The position numbers and the translations under genes were made by a program. Shown here piece after piece: positions 19,134-28,048 of a DNA stretch of 43,878 nt; within the stretch, counting starts at the first letter, position 1, and every line of letters starts with the position of its first letter. Source of the DNA: an uncultured beta proteobacterium (GTDB lineage: Bacteria > Pseudomonadota > Gammaproteobacteria > Burkholderiales > Burkholderiaceae); NCBI GenBank assembly GCA_903944725.1, contig CAJASX010000105.1:1-43878 (forward strand), read 5' to 3'. The notes under the pieces were generated by a model. It was not told where the DNA came from and did not search any database. It saw only the letters and a program-made list of their open reading frames with translations.

Positions 19134-20639
19134 ATGGATCTGCTGAATAATTTAGCGCTGGGTTTTTCAACCGCCCTGACCTTTCAAAATTTAATGTACT
19201 GCTTTCTGGGATGCTTATTGGGTACCTTAATCGGCATTCTGCCCGGCCTTGGCCCAATTGCTACCATTGCGATGTTATTGCCGGCAACGTATGCTTTACC
19301 TCCTATTGCCGCGCTTATTATGTTGGCTGGTATTTATTATGGCGCGCAATATGGTGGCTCAACTACGGCCATCTTATTAAATATTCCCGGAGAAACATCT
19401 TCGGTAGTGACTGCAATTGATGGCTATCAAATGGCGCGACGAGGGCGAGCCGGTGTGGCCCTCTTTACTGCTGGCATGGGTTCATTTTTTGCTGGTTGCG
19501 TAGCCACTTTTATTTTGGCTGCTTTTGCCGCACCACTTTCACAACTAGCCTTTAAGTTTGGTCCAGCTGAATACTTTTCGCTAATGGTATTGGGGTTAAT
19601 CGGTGCAGTGGTTTTGGCATCAGGTTCGCTGATTAAAGCAATTGGCATGATTATTTTGGGCTTACTCATGGGGCTTGTTGGTACCGACGTGAACTCAGGC
19701 GTTTCACGCTACGCCTTTGATGTTCCTGAACTCAGCGATGGTATTGGCTTTGTTAGTATTGCCATGGGCGTATTCGGCTTTGCTGAAATCATGATGAACT
19801 TAGAGCAAAAAGAAAAGCGGGAAAGCTTTTTAAATAAAGTAACTACCCTTATTCCCACTTGGAGTGATATTAAGCGAATGGTTCCGGCAATTTTACGGGG
19901 CACCACCATTGGCTCACTCTTAGGAATTTTGCCCGGCGGTGGTGCGGCTTTAGCTGCTTTTGGCGCCTATTCGGTTGAAAAGAAAACCTCAAAACACTCT
20001 GCTGAATTTGGACAAGGCGCAATTGAAGGTGTTGCTGGCCCAGAAAGCGCAAACAATGCTGCGGCTCAAACTTCCTTTATTCCTTTACTGACTTTAGGTA
20101 TTCCGCCAAATGCCGTCATGGCATTAATGGTGGGTGCTATGACAATTCATAACATTCAACCAGGTCCACAAGTGATGACCAGCAACCCTGCTTTATTTTG
20201 GGGCTTGATTGCATCGATGTGGATTGGTAACTTAATGTTAATTCTGCTCAATTTGCCGCTGATTGGTATGTGGGTGCAAATATTGAAAATTCCTTATCGT
20301 TTTCTTTATCCTGCTATTTTGGTCTTCTGTTGTATCGGCGTTTATACCGTTAACAATACAGTCTTTGACGTCTATATAACCGCCGCCTTTGGCATTATTG
20401 GCTATCTATTCTTTAAGCTGGGTTGCGAGCCCGCGCCACTGCTGTTGGGTTTTGTGTTGGGCCCAATGATGGAAGAAAACTTCCGCCGTGCGCTTTTACT
20501 GTCGCGAGGGGATTTCACAACCTTTATTACCCGCCCCCTTTCGCTTGGTTTATTAGTTGCAGCAGCCTTAATGGTCGTGATTGTGGCCTTACCTGCAATT
20601 AAAAAGGGTCGAGAAAAAGTCTTCGTTGAAGAGCTCTAA
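19134..20639 (+). CDS. tctA: Tripartite tricarboxylate transporter, TctA large membrane subunit
   Basis: Large transport subunit, 501 residues with about eleven or twelve membrane segments. Family blocks visible are [21 protein letters not shown] near residue 30 and its internal repeat [20 protein letters not shown] near residue 260, plus [20 protein letters not shown] and [27 protein letters not shown] lies 8 bases before the ATG. It is followed by a strong intrinsic terminator. The periplasmic binding subunit TctC, which sets substrate specificity, is not next to it, so the transported carboxylate cannot be named. Confidence 0.94.
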   Translation: MDLLNNLALGFSTALTFQNLMYCFLGCLLGTLIGILPGLGPIATIAMLLPATYALPPIAALIMLAGIYYGAQYGGSTTAILLNIPGETSSVVTAIDGYQMARRGRAGVALFTAGMGSFFAGCVATFILAAFAAPLSQLAFKFGPAEYFSLMVLGLIGAVVLASGSLIKAIGMIILGLLMGLVGTDVNSGVSRYAFDVPELSDGIGFVSIAMGVFGFAEIMMNLEQKEKRESFLNKVTTLIPTWSDIKRMVPAILRGTTIGSLLGILPGGGAALAAFGAYSVEKKTSKHSAEFGQGAIEGVAGPESANNAAAQTSFIPLLTLGIPPNAVMALMVGAMTIHNIQPGPQVMTSNPALFWGLIASMWIGNLMLILLNLPLIGMWVQILKIPYRFLYPAILVFCCIGVYTVNNTVFDVYITAAFGIIGYLFFKLGCEPAPLLLGFVLGPMMEENFRRALLLSRGDFTTFITRPLSLGLLVAAALMVVIVALPAIKKGREKVFVEEL

Positions 20640-20660
20640 TCTATCCTCATCTTCTCACCA

Positions 20661-20690
20661 AGCCCGCAGCCATCTGCGGGCTTTTTTCTT
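20661..20690 (+). terminator. Intrinsic terminator after tctA
   Basis: AGCCCGCAG (20661-20669), loop CCAT, CTGCGGGCT (20674-20682), then TTTTTCTTT. The 9-bp GC-rich stem and T-tract make this a convincing rho-independent terminator for tctBA. It separates that operon from glnS, whose own -10 begins at 20711. Confidence 0.9.
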
Positions 20691-20710
20691 TCTAGGGTAG
20701 CGATCTTCTC

Positions 20711-20716
20711 TACAAT
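20711..20716 (+). promoter_or_regulatory. -10 element of glnS (leaderless)
   Basis: TACAAT (five of six consensus bases) ends exactly 6 bases before the glnS ATG at 20723, so the predicted transcription start is the A of the start codon. The preceding tctA terminator means glnS needs its own promoter. The -35 region overlaps the terminator T-tract and is weak. Confidence 0.6.
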
Positions 20717-20722
20717 TAGCAA

Positions 20723-22525
20723 ATGTCGCAAGAAAGCCCTAAAAAACCAGTCTCTAGTCAACCCAAAGCCAGCGCTGCTGAACCTTCTAATTTTTTACGC
20801 CAAATTATTGAGCACGATTTAGCACAACCCCTTTATCAACAGCGCCAACAGCAAACCGATGCAAACGGTAATGCCCTTTCGCCGCTAATTACCCGCTTTC
20901 CACCAGAGCCTAACGGCTACTTACACATTGGGCATGCTAAAAGTATTTGCCTAAATTTTGGCTTGGCTGCTGAATATCAAGCGCGAACTGGTAGTGCCCG
21001 GTGCAATATGCGCCTAGACGATACCAATCCAGTAAAAGAAGAGGTTGAATACGTTGATAGTATTTTGGATGCGGTACGCTGGCTTGGTTTTGATTGGGTG
21101 GTTAATGGCCAAACCCATTTACATTACGCCAGCGATTATTTTGAACAGCTTTATCAATTTGCAGAAATCTTAATCGAGCATGGCAAAGCGTATGTCGACA
21201 GCCAAACAGCCGATGAAATTCATGCCAAACGGGGCAACTTTAAGCAAGCGGGGCAAAATAGTCCTTATCGTGATCGCAGTGTAGAAGAAAATTTGCAACT
21301 TTTTCGTGCGATGCGTGCCGGTGAGTTTAGTGACGGACAGCATGTACTGCGCCTAAAAATTGAAATGCAACACCCTAATATCGTCATGCGCGATCCAGTG
21401 ATTTACCGTATTCGTCATGTGCATCACCATCGTACAGGTGACCAATGGTGCATTTATCCTTTATATGATTTTACCCACTGCATTTCAGATGCCCTCGAAT
21501 TCGTTTCTCATTCTATTTGTACCTTAGAGTTTGAAAATAATCGGCCACTCTACGATTGGATTCTGAACGCCCTAAAAGAAGCGGGTGTCTTTAGCGAACC
21601 ACTGCCTCATCAGCACGAATTTGCCCGCCTAAATTTAACTTACACCCTTACGAGCAAACGTAAATTACTGCAGTTAGTCGAAGAAAAATGTGTTGATGGT
21701 TGGGATGATCCACGTATGCCAACCATTGTTGGCATACGTCGGCGTGGCTATACCCCAGAAAGTCTGCGCTTATTTTGTGAGCGCATTGGCGTCTCGAAAG
21801 CCGACAGCTGGATTGATATGAGCACCCTAGAACAGGCCCTGCGTGATGATCTCGATGCCAAGGCGCCGCGAGCTACTGCAGTACTAAAACCATTAAAACT
21901 CGTCATCGAAAACTTTCCCGAAAATGGCTCTGCAGCCTGCTCGGCCCCGCGTCATCCACTTCATCCCGAATGGGGTAAACGTGAATTTAACTTTACCCGT
22001 GAAGTCTGGATCGAGGCCGATGACTTTATGTTGGAGCCAGCAAAAGGCTTCTTTCGGCTTTATCCCCCCAGCAATGACCAAGCTGGCGGGCGCGTACGTC
22101 TGCGCCATGGCTTTGTAATTGAATGTACTGGAGTTGAGTTGGATAGCAGTGGCCAGGTAAAGCAAGTGAATGCGCGTTATTTTCCCGATAGTAAGAGTGG
22201 CACCCCAGGCTCAGACAACTATAAAGTGAAGGGTAATATCCATTGGCTTAGCGTAGCTGAGGCTCTCGCTGTTGAGGTACGCCTTTATGATCATCTGTTT
22301 ACTGAGCCTCATCCCGATAGCGGAGAAAATAATTTTCTCGCTTACCTCAATCCAAATTCAAAACAGATTATTACTGCATACCTCGAACCGAGCATGAAAA
22401 CAGTGCAAGCCGGCGAGCGCTTTCAGTTTGAACGTCATGGATACTTTATTGCCGATGCCATCGACTCACAAGCTGGAAAGCCAGTCTTTAATCGGACGGT
22501 GTCACTAAAGGATGCTTGGAAATAA
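20723..22525 (+). CDS. glnS: Glutaminyl-tRNA synthetase
   Basis: Class I synthetase charging tRNA-Gln directly. 600 residues (E. coli 554), with an N-terminal Ser, Pro and Lys rich extension before NFLRQIIEHDL. The HIGH motif is in RFPPEPNGYLHIGHAKSIC; the KMSKS-equivalent is TLTSKRKLLQLV. RLDDTNPVKEEVEYVDSI and the late DAWK end support GlnRS over GluRS, as does the tRNA-Gln anticodon-binding beta-barrel region from about residue 390. No Shine-Dalgarno; the -10 hexamer lies immediately upstream. The last 38 bases overlap the 3' end of the convergent epimerase-like gene. Confidence 0.97.
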   Translation: MSQESPKKPVSSQPKASAAEPSNFLRQIIEHDLAQPLYQQRQQQTDANGNALSPLITRFPPEPNGYLHIGHAKSICLNFGLAAEYQARTGSARCNMRLDDTNPVKEEVEYVDSILDAVRWLGFDWVVNGQTHLHYASDYFEQLYQFAEILIEHGKAYVDSQTADEIHAKRGNFKQAGQNSPYRDRSVEENLQLFRAMRAGEFSDGQHVLRLKIEMQHPNIVMRDPVIYRIRHVHHHRTGDQWCIYPLYDFTHCISDALEFVSHSICTLEFENNRPLYDWILNALKEAGVFSEPLPHQHEFARLNLTYTLTSKRKLLQLVEEKCVDGWDDPRMPTIVGIRRRGYTPESLRLFCERIGVSKADSWIDMSTLEQALRDDLDAKAPRATAVLKPLKLVIENFPENGSAACSAPRHPLHPEWGKREFNFTREVWIEADDFMLEPAKGFFRLYPPSNDQAGGRVRLRHGFVIECTGVELDSSGQVKQVNARYFPDSKSGTPGSDNYKVKGNIHWLSVAEALAVEVRLYDHLFTEPHPDSGENNFLAYLNPNSKQIITAYLEPSMKTVQAGERFQFERHGYFIADAIDSQAGKPVFNRTVSLKDAWK

Positions 22526-23396
22526 AACTAGCTACACTGGGATAGCGTAAGGCAATTTTTAACTCCTTCAGACGGGTATTACTAACCCGCCGTGACTCGC
22601 ATATAAATGACCAGAGCATCGGACTTACTTTTTCCTTTACGGCGGCAGCCGTTAAACGCGGCGGCCGCTCGAGCTGATAAGCATCGGCAACTTGATCAAA
22701 ATAATCGCCCATTTTGAGCTCTTCGCCATCACAAGTATTCACAATACGCTGAGGACGGCCACGAAACAGTGCAGCACAAACAAGGCGAGCTAAATCATCG
22801 CTCTGAATATGGTTTGAGTAGGCGTCTTCAGCGGCCAATAAAGCTGGAGTTCCCGCCTTAAGGCGTTCAATGGGTAGCCGATTGACATCATAAATACCTG
22901 GGACCCGCAAAATCGTTAAACTCGCGCGATGACTCAAAGCAAAAGCCCGTAAAACCTGCTCAGCATCAACTCGGCGCTTGGCGCGCTCACTTTGCGGGTC
23001 TATAGGGGTTGTTTCATGGACCCAAGAACCATTGGCATCACCATATACCCCTGTAGTACTGACATAAACTAAGCGCCTGACGCCACCGCCACCTTGGGCT
23101 AAAATTCTTAGTAGATTGCGGGTTCGGCGATCGTGATTGCCTGAGTTAAGTGGAGGCGCTAAATGGATGATGTTTTGTGCCAAACCACTGAGACGCCATA
23201 AACTCTCGGGCTGATCAAGATTGCCCAAAATAGGTAGTGCTCCAGCCTCTCGCAATGTTGCAAAACGCGCCAACTGAGAAGTCAGCGCATAAATATGAAA
23301 AGCAGGCGCTAGCTGCTCTACTACTCTTAGCCCTATATCTCCGCATCCCACTATCAGGAGTCTAGGTTTAGAAAATGGGTGGGTAGCGTTGCGCAT
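22488..23396 (-). CDS. NAD(P)-binding epimerase-like protein (extended SDR, YeeZ-like)
   Basis: Cytoplasmic Rossmann-fold protein of 302 residues. The N-terminal dinucleotide loop is VGCGDIGLRV (GxxGxxG type) near residue 16, and VYVSTTGVYGD near residue 110 is the Ser/Thr-containing block of epimerases. The usual catalytic YxxxK after it is not obvious (the following text reads ERAKRRVDAEQVL), which fits the atypical YeeZ-like group. Substrate unknown. No Shine-Dalgarno; TACGAT ends 7 bases before the ATG. The gene overlaps glnS tail to tail by 38 bases and is divergent from the flavin reductase. Confidence 0.82.
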   Translation of the reverse strand: MRNATHPFSKPRLLIVGCGDIGLRVVEQLAPAFHIYALTSQLARFATLREAGALPILGNLDQPESLWRLSGLAQNIIHLAPPLNSGNHDRRTRNLLRILAQGGGGVRRLVYVSTTGVYGDANGSWVHETTPIDPQSERAKRRVDAEQVLRAFALSHRASLTILRVPGIYDVNRLPIERLKAGTPALLAAEDAYSNHIQSDDLARLVCAALFRGRPQRIVNTCDGEELKMGDYFDQVADAYQLERPPRLTAAAVKEKVSPMLWSFICESRRVSNTRLKELKIALRYPSVASFISKHPLVTPSD

Positions 23397-23403
23397 CAGT
23401 TAC

Positions 23404-23409
23404 ATCGTA
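23404..23409 (-). promoter_or_regulatory. Candidate -10 element of the epimerase-like gene
   Basis: TACGAT on minus ends 7 bases before the ATG at 23396, the same hexamer and nearly the same spacing as upstream of polA. It predicts a leaderless message. The -35 is not recognisable. Confidence 0.4.
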
Positions 23410-23433
23410 CCGATTTATTGAAAGGAATGGGTT

Positions 23434-24531
23434 TTGGGATATCGGGTCACACTAAAGACCAGTGGTAAGGAGTTTACGGTCAACACAGATGAAACTATTT
23501 TAGAGGCTGCCCTGCGCCAGGGAATTAACTTGCCTTACGGCTGCAAAAATGGCGCCTGCGGCTCTTGTAAAGGGAAGGTAATTGCAGGTCAAGTACAGCA
23601 TGGCGATCATAGTGAGAGTGCTTTGAATCGCGCTGATGAATTGGCAGGCATGAGCCTATTTTGCTGTGCACAAGCTACCGCCGATCTCATCATTGACGTG
23701 CGTGAGGTACAAGGAGGCAGTGATTTACCTGTACGTAAAGTGCCCTGTCGCGTTAACGCGATTACCCGCCCGACTGCTGATGTCGCGATTTTGCAATTAC
23801 AACTGCCCGCAGCAGAACGTTTTCAATACTTAGCGGGGCAATATATTGAATTTTTACTCAAAGATGGTCAGCGCCGCGCTTACTCTTTAGCCACCGCGCC
23901 AGAACATGATGGGCCTCTCGAAGTCCAAATTCGGCATTTGCCTGGCGGTGTTTTTACTGATTTTGTTTTTGGGCATAATCGGCCTAGCAGCAGTGGCATC
24001 AATTCCAGCGCCATACCAACACAATTTTTACAAGAGAAAGCCATCCTACGCTTTGAAGGTCCGCTGGGTAGTTTCTTTTTGCGTGAAGAGTCTACTAAAC
24101 CCATACTCTTTTTGGCTGCAGGCACAGGCATTGCCCCCATTAAAGCCATCATTGAACATATGATTGCAAAAAAAATACAGCGGCCTATTAATCTCTATTG
24201 GGGTGGTCGTCGACCCGCCGATCTTTATCTTGATACGCTGTGTAAAAACTGGGCAAGTTCTTTACCCGAATTTAACTATATTCCCGTAGTTTCAGATGCA
24301 ATACCAGCCGACCGATGGCAAGGCCGTAGGGGGTTTGTTCACCGTGCTGTAATGGCTGATTTTCCCAGTTTGAAGCCAATGCAGGTCTATGCCTGTGGAG
24401 CCCCAGTGATGGTAAATGCTGCTCGTCACGACTTTATTAAAGAATGTCAACTACCCGAATTAGAATTTTTTGCCGACTCTTTTACTAGTGCTGCCGATTT
24501 ATCTCGCAGCTTCGATGAAACCGTTTCATAA
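23434..24531 (+). CDS. Ferredoxin-fused NAD(P)H flavin reductase (AscD/CDP-6-deoxy-glucoseen reductase-like)
   Basis: Electron-transfer reductase of 365 residues with three modules. Residues 1-90 form a plant-type [2Fe-2S] ferredoxin with C37, C42 and C45 in GCKNGACGSCKGK and a fourth cysteine at C77 or C78. Residues 100-215 form the FAD domain, with RAYSLA at 148-153. Residues 220-350 form the NAD domain, with GTGIAPIKAI and CGAPVMV. The start is TTG at 23434 with AAAGGA 7 bases before; the nearby ATG at 23427 is out of frame. Residues about 182-200 are a Ser-rich insertion. Proteins like this are often named CDP-6-deoxy-delta-3,4-glucoseen reductase, but no deoxysugar genes are near, so I would only call it an oxygenase or general redox reductase. 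Confidence 0.85.
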   Translation: MGYRVTLKTSGKEFTVNTDETILEAALRQGINLPYGCKNGACGSCKGKVIAGQVQHGDHSESALNRADELAGMSLFCCAQATADLIIDVREVQGGSDLPVRKVPCRVNAITRPTADVAILQLQLPAAERFQYLAGQYIEFLLKDGQRRAYSLATAPEHDGPLEVQIRHLPGGVFTDFVFGHNRPSSSGINSSAIPTQFLQEKAILRFEGPLGSFFLREESTKPILFLAAGTGIAPIKAIIEHMIAKKIQRPINLYWGGRRPADLYLDTLCKNWASSLPEFNYIPVVSDAIPADRWQGRRGFVHRAVMADFPSLKPMQVYACGAPVMVNAARHDFIKECQLPELEFFADSFTSAADLSRSFDETVS

Positions 24532-24567
24532 TTTAGCTTTATTTGATTGACTTTTTTATAGCACCTC

Positions 24568-25755
24568 ATGACTACTAATACGCTTAATACAAACGCCATA
24601 ATGTTTATTACCCCGCGCCCAGAATTGGTGATGGTGCAAGGTGAGGGGTCTTGGCTCACCGATCAAAACGGCAAACGCTATCTCGACTTTATGCAAGGTT
24701 GGGCAGTAAATTGCTTAGGGCATGCTAATCCAGGCATGATTGCGGCACTAAACGCTCAAGCCACATTATTAATTAGTCCTAGCCCTGCATTTTATAACGA
24801 ACCTATGCTGCGCTTAGCAAATTTACTCACTACCCATAGCTGTTTTAATAAAGTTTTTTTTGCTAATAGTGGCGCCGAAGCAAATGAAGGAGCGATTAAG
24901 CTAGCACGCAAATGGGGGCAACTTAATAAAGCGGGTGCATTTGAAATTATTACCTTTGATCATGGCTTTCATGGGCGCACTCTAGCTACCATGAGCGCTT
25001 CTGGCAAACCAGGCTGGGATACTATGTTTGCCCCGCAGGTCGCCGGTTTTCCCAAGGCTAATCTTAATGACCTGAGCTCGGTCATTGCCTGTATTACTGA
25101 TAACACCGTGGCAGTCATGGTAGAGCCCGTGCAAGGTGAAGGTGGTGTCATTCCCTGTACCCCAGAATTTATGCAAAATTTACGCCAACTTACGCAAGAG
25201 CGAAATATCTTGTTGATTGTTGATGAAGTGCAATCGGGAATTGGTCGTACGGGTAGCTTATTTGCTTACGAACAATTTGGGATTAAGCCCGACATCATGA
25301 CACTCGGTAAAGGTCTTGGTGGTGGCGTACCACTAGCAGCCCTCTTGGCTACTGATGCTGTGGCTTGCTTTGTGGCTGGCAATCAAGGTGGCACCTACAA
25401 TGGCAACCCCCTCATGACCGCAGTAGGCATTAGCGTTATTGAACAACTCTTAGCCCCCCAATTTTTAGTTCAAGTGCAAGCCAAGGGCGAGTTATTGCGC
25501 CATGAATTGCGCCAACTGGTTAAGGAATTTCAGTTAGAAGGAGAACGGGGTATGGGGCTGTTACGGGCCTTAATGTTGGGTCGCGAGATTGGCCCCAAAC
25601 TAGTAGAAATGGCTCGTGATCAAAATCCTGTAGGACTTTTGATTAACTCACCACAACCCGATTTATTACGTTTTATGCCCGCCCTTAATACCAGTGATGA
25701 TGACATTCGCTTAATGACCTCGATGCTACGCGAACTACTAAAACAATTGGCTTAA
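24568..25755 (+). CDS. argD: Acetylornithine aminotransferase family, PLP-dependent
   Basis: Class III aminotransferase of 395 residues, converting N-acetylglutamate semialdehyde to N-acetylornithine in arginine synthesis. Visible are [19 protein letters not shown] (PLP phosphate site), [13 protein letters not shown], the cofactor-binding aspartate in [14 protein letters not shown], and the Schiff-base lysine in [18 protein letters not shown] late GGTYNGNPL completes the signature. The ATG at 24568 has no Shine-Dalgarno; TATAGC ends 5 bases before it. argG at the other end of the window supports a complete arginine pathway, although class III enzymes are hard to separate by substrate, so argD is the likely rather than proven name. 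Confidence 0.88.
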   Translation: MTTNTLNTNAIMFITPRPELVMVQGEGSWLTDQNGKRYLDFMQGWAVNCLGHANPGMIAALNAQATLLISPSPAFYNEPMLRLANLLTTHSCFNKVFFANSGAEANEGAIKLARKWGQLNKAGAFEIITFDHGFHGRTLATMSASGKPGWDTMFAPQVAGFPKANLNDLSSVIACITDNTVAVMVEPVQGEGGVIPCTPEFMQNLRQLTQERNILLIVDEVQSGIGRTGSLFAYEQFGIKPDIMTLGKGLGGGVPLAALLATDAVACFVAGNQGGTYNGNPLMTAVGISVIEQLLAPQFLVQVQAKGELLRHELRQLVKEFQLEGERGMGLLRALMLGREIGPKLVEMARDQNPVGLLINSPQPDLLRFMPALNTSDDDIRLMTSMLRELLKQLA

Positions 25756-25773
25756 GCTGCCCCTAGTGGGTTT

Positions 25774-25785
25774 TAGGTGCACCTA
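25774..25785. repeat. 12-bp perfect palindrome between argD and ispH
   Basis: TAGGTGCACCTA in the 83-base gap between convergent argD and ispH. It has no T-tract, so it is not a clear terminator. I see no other element in this gap. Confidence 0.35.
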
Positions 25786-25838
25786 CACTGCACTTGCACT
25801 TGGATGAGTTCAATCTCTTACTCACTCCTAATATGAAA

Positions 25839-26777
25839 TTAGCCGACTAAACTTTTTGGCAAAGAAAAAACCGTATCCTCAACAACTCCAGGCAAAGACT
25901 GTACCTGCCTTGGACCAAACTCTTGAATACGCTGCACAATCGCTTGCGCCAAACTTTCTGGCGCTGAAGCTCCAGCAGTGAGGCCTACACGTTTTTTTCC
26001 CACAAACCATTCAGCCTGTAATTGATCTGGTGAGTCAACCATGTAAGCAGGAACTCCTAATTTTTCAGCTAATTCACGCAAGCGATTAGAGTTAGAACTC
26101 ATCTTGCTTCCCACCACAATAACAACCTCAACCTGAGGCGCCATAAATTTCACAGCATCTTGACGATTTTGCGTGGCATAACAAATATCTTGTTTGCGAG
26201 GTTTTATGATTTGTGGAAATTTCCGCGTTAAGGCATCAACAATTTCTTTGGTTTCATCTACCGATAAAGTAGTTTGGGTAACAAACGCTAACTTGGTCTG
26301 GGCCGGAAAACTGAGTTTGGCAACATCGCTCAAATTTTCAATTAAAAAAATGCCGGCATTCACTTGGCCCATAGTGCCCTCTACTTCTGGGTGTCCCGCG
26401 TGACCAATCATCAAGACTGTAAAACCATCTTTGCACATCTTCACCACTTCAACGTGCACCTTCGATACCAATGGACAAGTGGCATCATAAATTTGCAACC
26501 CTCGGGCTGCCGCATCACGGCGCACTTCTTGCGAAACACCGTGCGCACTAAACACCACAATTGCACCCTTAGGCACATCGGCGAGTTCCTCAACAAAGAT
26601 TGCGCCTCTCGTACGCAGTTCTTCGACTACATACACGTTATGCACAATTTCATGACGCACATAAATGGGTGCGCCAAAACGTTGCAATGCTTCATTGACG
26701 ATATTAATTGCACGATCTACCCCAGCACAAAAGCCTCGTGGTTGCGCCAAGATAATTTGGTCGGTATTTGGGTCCAT
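25839..26777 (-). CDS. ispH: 4-hydroxy-3-methylbut-2-enyl diphosphate reductase
   Basis: Last enzyme of the non-mevalonate pathway; reduces HMBPP to IPP and DMAPP using a [4Fe-4S] cluster. 312 residues (E. coli 316). The three cluster cysteines are in [23 protein letters not shown] and [11 protein letters not shown]. The substrate-binding histidines in VRHEIVHN and [14 protein letters not shown] are present. The start lies 3 bases after the fkpB stop, a coupling conserved in many proteobacteria including E. coli. It supplies the substrates used by ispA at the other end of the window. Confidence 0.97.
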   Translation of the reverse strand: MDPNTDQIILAQPRGFCAGVDRAINIVNEALQRFGAPIYVRHEIVHNVYVVEELRTRGAIFVEELADVPKGAIVVFSAHGVSQEVRRDAAARGLQIYDATCPLVSKVHVEVVKMCKDGFTVLMIGHAGHPEVEGTMGQVNAGIFLIENLSDVAKLSFPAQTKLAFVTQTTLSVDETKEIVDALTRKFPQIIKPRKQDICYATQNRQDAVKFMAPQVEVVIVVGSKMSSNSNRLRELAEKLGVPAYMVDSPDQLQAEWFVGKKRVGLTAGASAPESLAQAIVQRIQEFGPRQVQSLPGVVEDTVFSLPKSLVG

Positions 26778-26780
26778 AAG

Positions 26781-27230
26781 CTAAAGAATAGCAATAATTT
26801 GCGCTTCAAAGGTAACGGGCTTACCAGCCAAGGGGTGATTGAAATCAAACCAAGCCCCCTTTGCATCAATCGACTGCAAGACACCTGCATACTGAGCGCC
26901 ATTGGGGGCATTAAATTCAACCACATCACCCACAGTAAATTCAGGGGCATCTACTTTGGCATTTTTCTGCAAGGCCCCCAAAGATACCCATTGCACTAAC
27001 TCTTCGTTGCGCATTCCAAAGCTTGCTTCAGGTGGAATAACTGTAGTTTTGTGTTCACCCACCTGAAGCCCGATTAAAGCATTTTCAAAACAAGGTGCAA
27101 ATTGACCCGAACCCAAAAGCAAAGTCGCAGGCCGATCCAAAAAAGTATTTACAAAGCTTTCTCCGTTGGGCAAGCCCAAACGATAATTGAGAGTCAAGTA
27201 GGAATTGAAGCGCACAAGGGTTTTACTCAT
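26781..27230 (-). CDS. fkpB: FKBP-type peptidyl-prolyl isomerase, SlyD/FkpB type
   Basis: Cytoplasmic prolyl isomerase and chaperone of 149 residues. It shows the SlyD-type fold: LNYRLGLPNGE near the start, the flap region LLLGSGQFAPCFENALIGLQVGE, and the inserted domain VSLGALQKNAK...VGDVVEF, ending NHPLAGKPVTFEAQIIAI. It is the first gene of the fkpB-ispH pair. No Shine-Dalgarno precedes the ATG; TACAAT on minus ends exactly 6 bases upstream, predicting a leaderless message. Divergent from radC, whose start region overlaps this promoter. Confidence 0.93.
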   Translation of the reverse strand: MSKTLVRFNSYLTLNYRLGLPNGESFVNTFLDRPATLLLGSGQFAPCFENALIGLQVGEHKTTVIPPEASFGMRNEELVQWVSLGALQKNAKVDAPEFTVGDVVEFNAPNGAQYAGVLQSIDAKGAWFDFNHPLAGKPVTFEAQIIAIL

Positions 27231-27236
27231 GCTGCA

Positions 27237-27242
27237 ATTGTA
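27237..27242 (-). promoter_or_regulatory. -10 element of fkpB-ispH (leaderless)
   Basis: TACAAT on minus (27242-27237) followed by TGCAGC and then the ATG at 27230. The predicted transcription start is the A of the ATG. This is the same hexamer and same 6-base spacing as glnS. The -35 is weak. Confidence 0.6.
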
Positions 27243-27290
27243 GCCAGAGCGACTCCCATTGCACAGGGAGGTATTAAACAGTGGCCAAAA

Positions 27291-27950
27291 GTGCTACAGC
27301 CCCGCGAAAAATTGCGCCTTGAGGGTGCGCGGGCCTTAAGCGATGCTGAGCTACTGGCAATTTTTTTAAGAGTAGGCGTGCGTGGTAAAAGTGCCGTAGC
27401 CCTAGCTCAAGACTTGTTACTGGCCTTTGGCAGCCTTGCTGCGCTATTGACCTGTAGTCTTGAGGAAATTTCCAAATACCACGGTATGGGTCTATCAAAA
27501 TGGGCTCAAATTCAGGCGGCGTATGAGTTAGTCAAACGTAGCCTCGAAGATGTGGTCCACAATAGCGCCGCCCTAACATCGCCCCAACAGTTAAAAGAAT
27601 TTTTACAAACCCAAATTGGGCGTCTGCCGCACGAGGTTTTTCTCTGCCTCTACCTTGACTCACAAAATTGCTTAATTGAATGCCAAGAGCTGTTTCGGGG
27701 CTCTATTACACAAACTGCGGTTTACCCACGTGAGATTCTTAAAGAAGCCTTAAATCGCAATGCCAGCGCTCTTATCGTGGCCCACAATCATCCTAGCGGC
27801 AACCCTCTGCCAAGTGCAGCTGATATCGCCTTAACTGAAACCTTGCATACTGCACTGCAATTAGTTGATATTCCCCTGCTCGACCATTGCATTGTGAGTC
27901 ATACAGGTTTTTTCTCTTTTTTAGACTCTGGCTTAATTAATAAGACTTAA
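27291..27950 (+). CDS. radC: RadC-like JAMM domain protein (start uncertain)
   Basis: RadC/MPN+ family protein; role unclear despite the historic DNA repair name. The helix-hairpin-helix part is LSDAELLAIFLRVGVRGKSA, and the metalloprotease-like site is AHNHPSGNPLPSAADIALT (HxH and a distal Asp). The start is a problem. Homologues begin a few residues before WPxxxxPREKL; here that block is at about 27267-27305, but no ATG, GTG or TTG in frame precedes it until TTG at 27102, inside the divergent fkpB gene. The GTG at 27291 begins within the block (V-LQPREKL) and is the nearest canonical codon. GGGAGG at 27266-27271 would better fit a start around 27280, which is out of frame. From 27291 the product is 219 residues, about normal. 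Confidence 0.8.
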   Translation: MLQPREKLRLEGARALSDAELLAIFLRVGVRGKSAVALAQDLLLAFGSLAALLTCSLEEISKYHGMGLSKWAQIQAAYELVKRSLEDVVHNSAALTSPQQLKEFLQTQIGRLPHEVFLCLYLDSQNCLIECQELFRGSITQTAVYPREILKEALNRNASALIVAHNHPSGNPLPSAADIALTETLHTALQLVDIPLLDHCIVSHTGFFSFLDSGLINKT

Positions 27951-28020
27951 AATGATAGTAATTACTAACTTTTTAAGTGAATGAAGTATTTTAAGCAGGC
28001 CCTACTGAGAAAAAAGCAAG

Positions 28021-28036
28021 AATGGGCTAGCCCATT
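28021..28036. promoter_or_regulatory. 16-bp perfect palindrome upstream of rpmB
   Basis: AATGGGCTAGCCCATT is identical on both strands. It lies 71 bases after the radC stop and ends 13 bases before the extended -10 of rpmB, so it covers the -35 region. It could be an operator, or less likely a small hairpin (6-bp stem, CTAG loop) without a T-tract. Confidence 0.5.
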
Positions 28037-28048
28037 TAACCCTTAGCC

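Noticed and set aside
27102-27290. A 63-codon N-terminal extension of radC starting with TTG at 27102.
   Set aside because: It would overlap divergent fkpB by 129 bases and cover its promoter, and the sequence has no resemblance to RadC. It is more likely chance openness antisense to fkpB.
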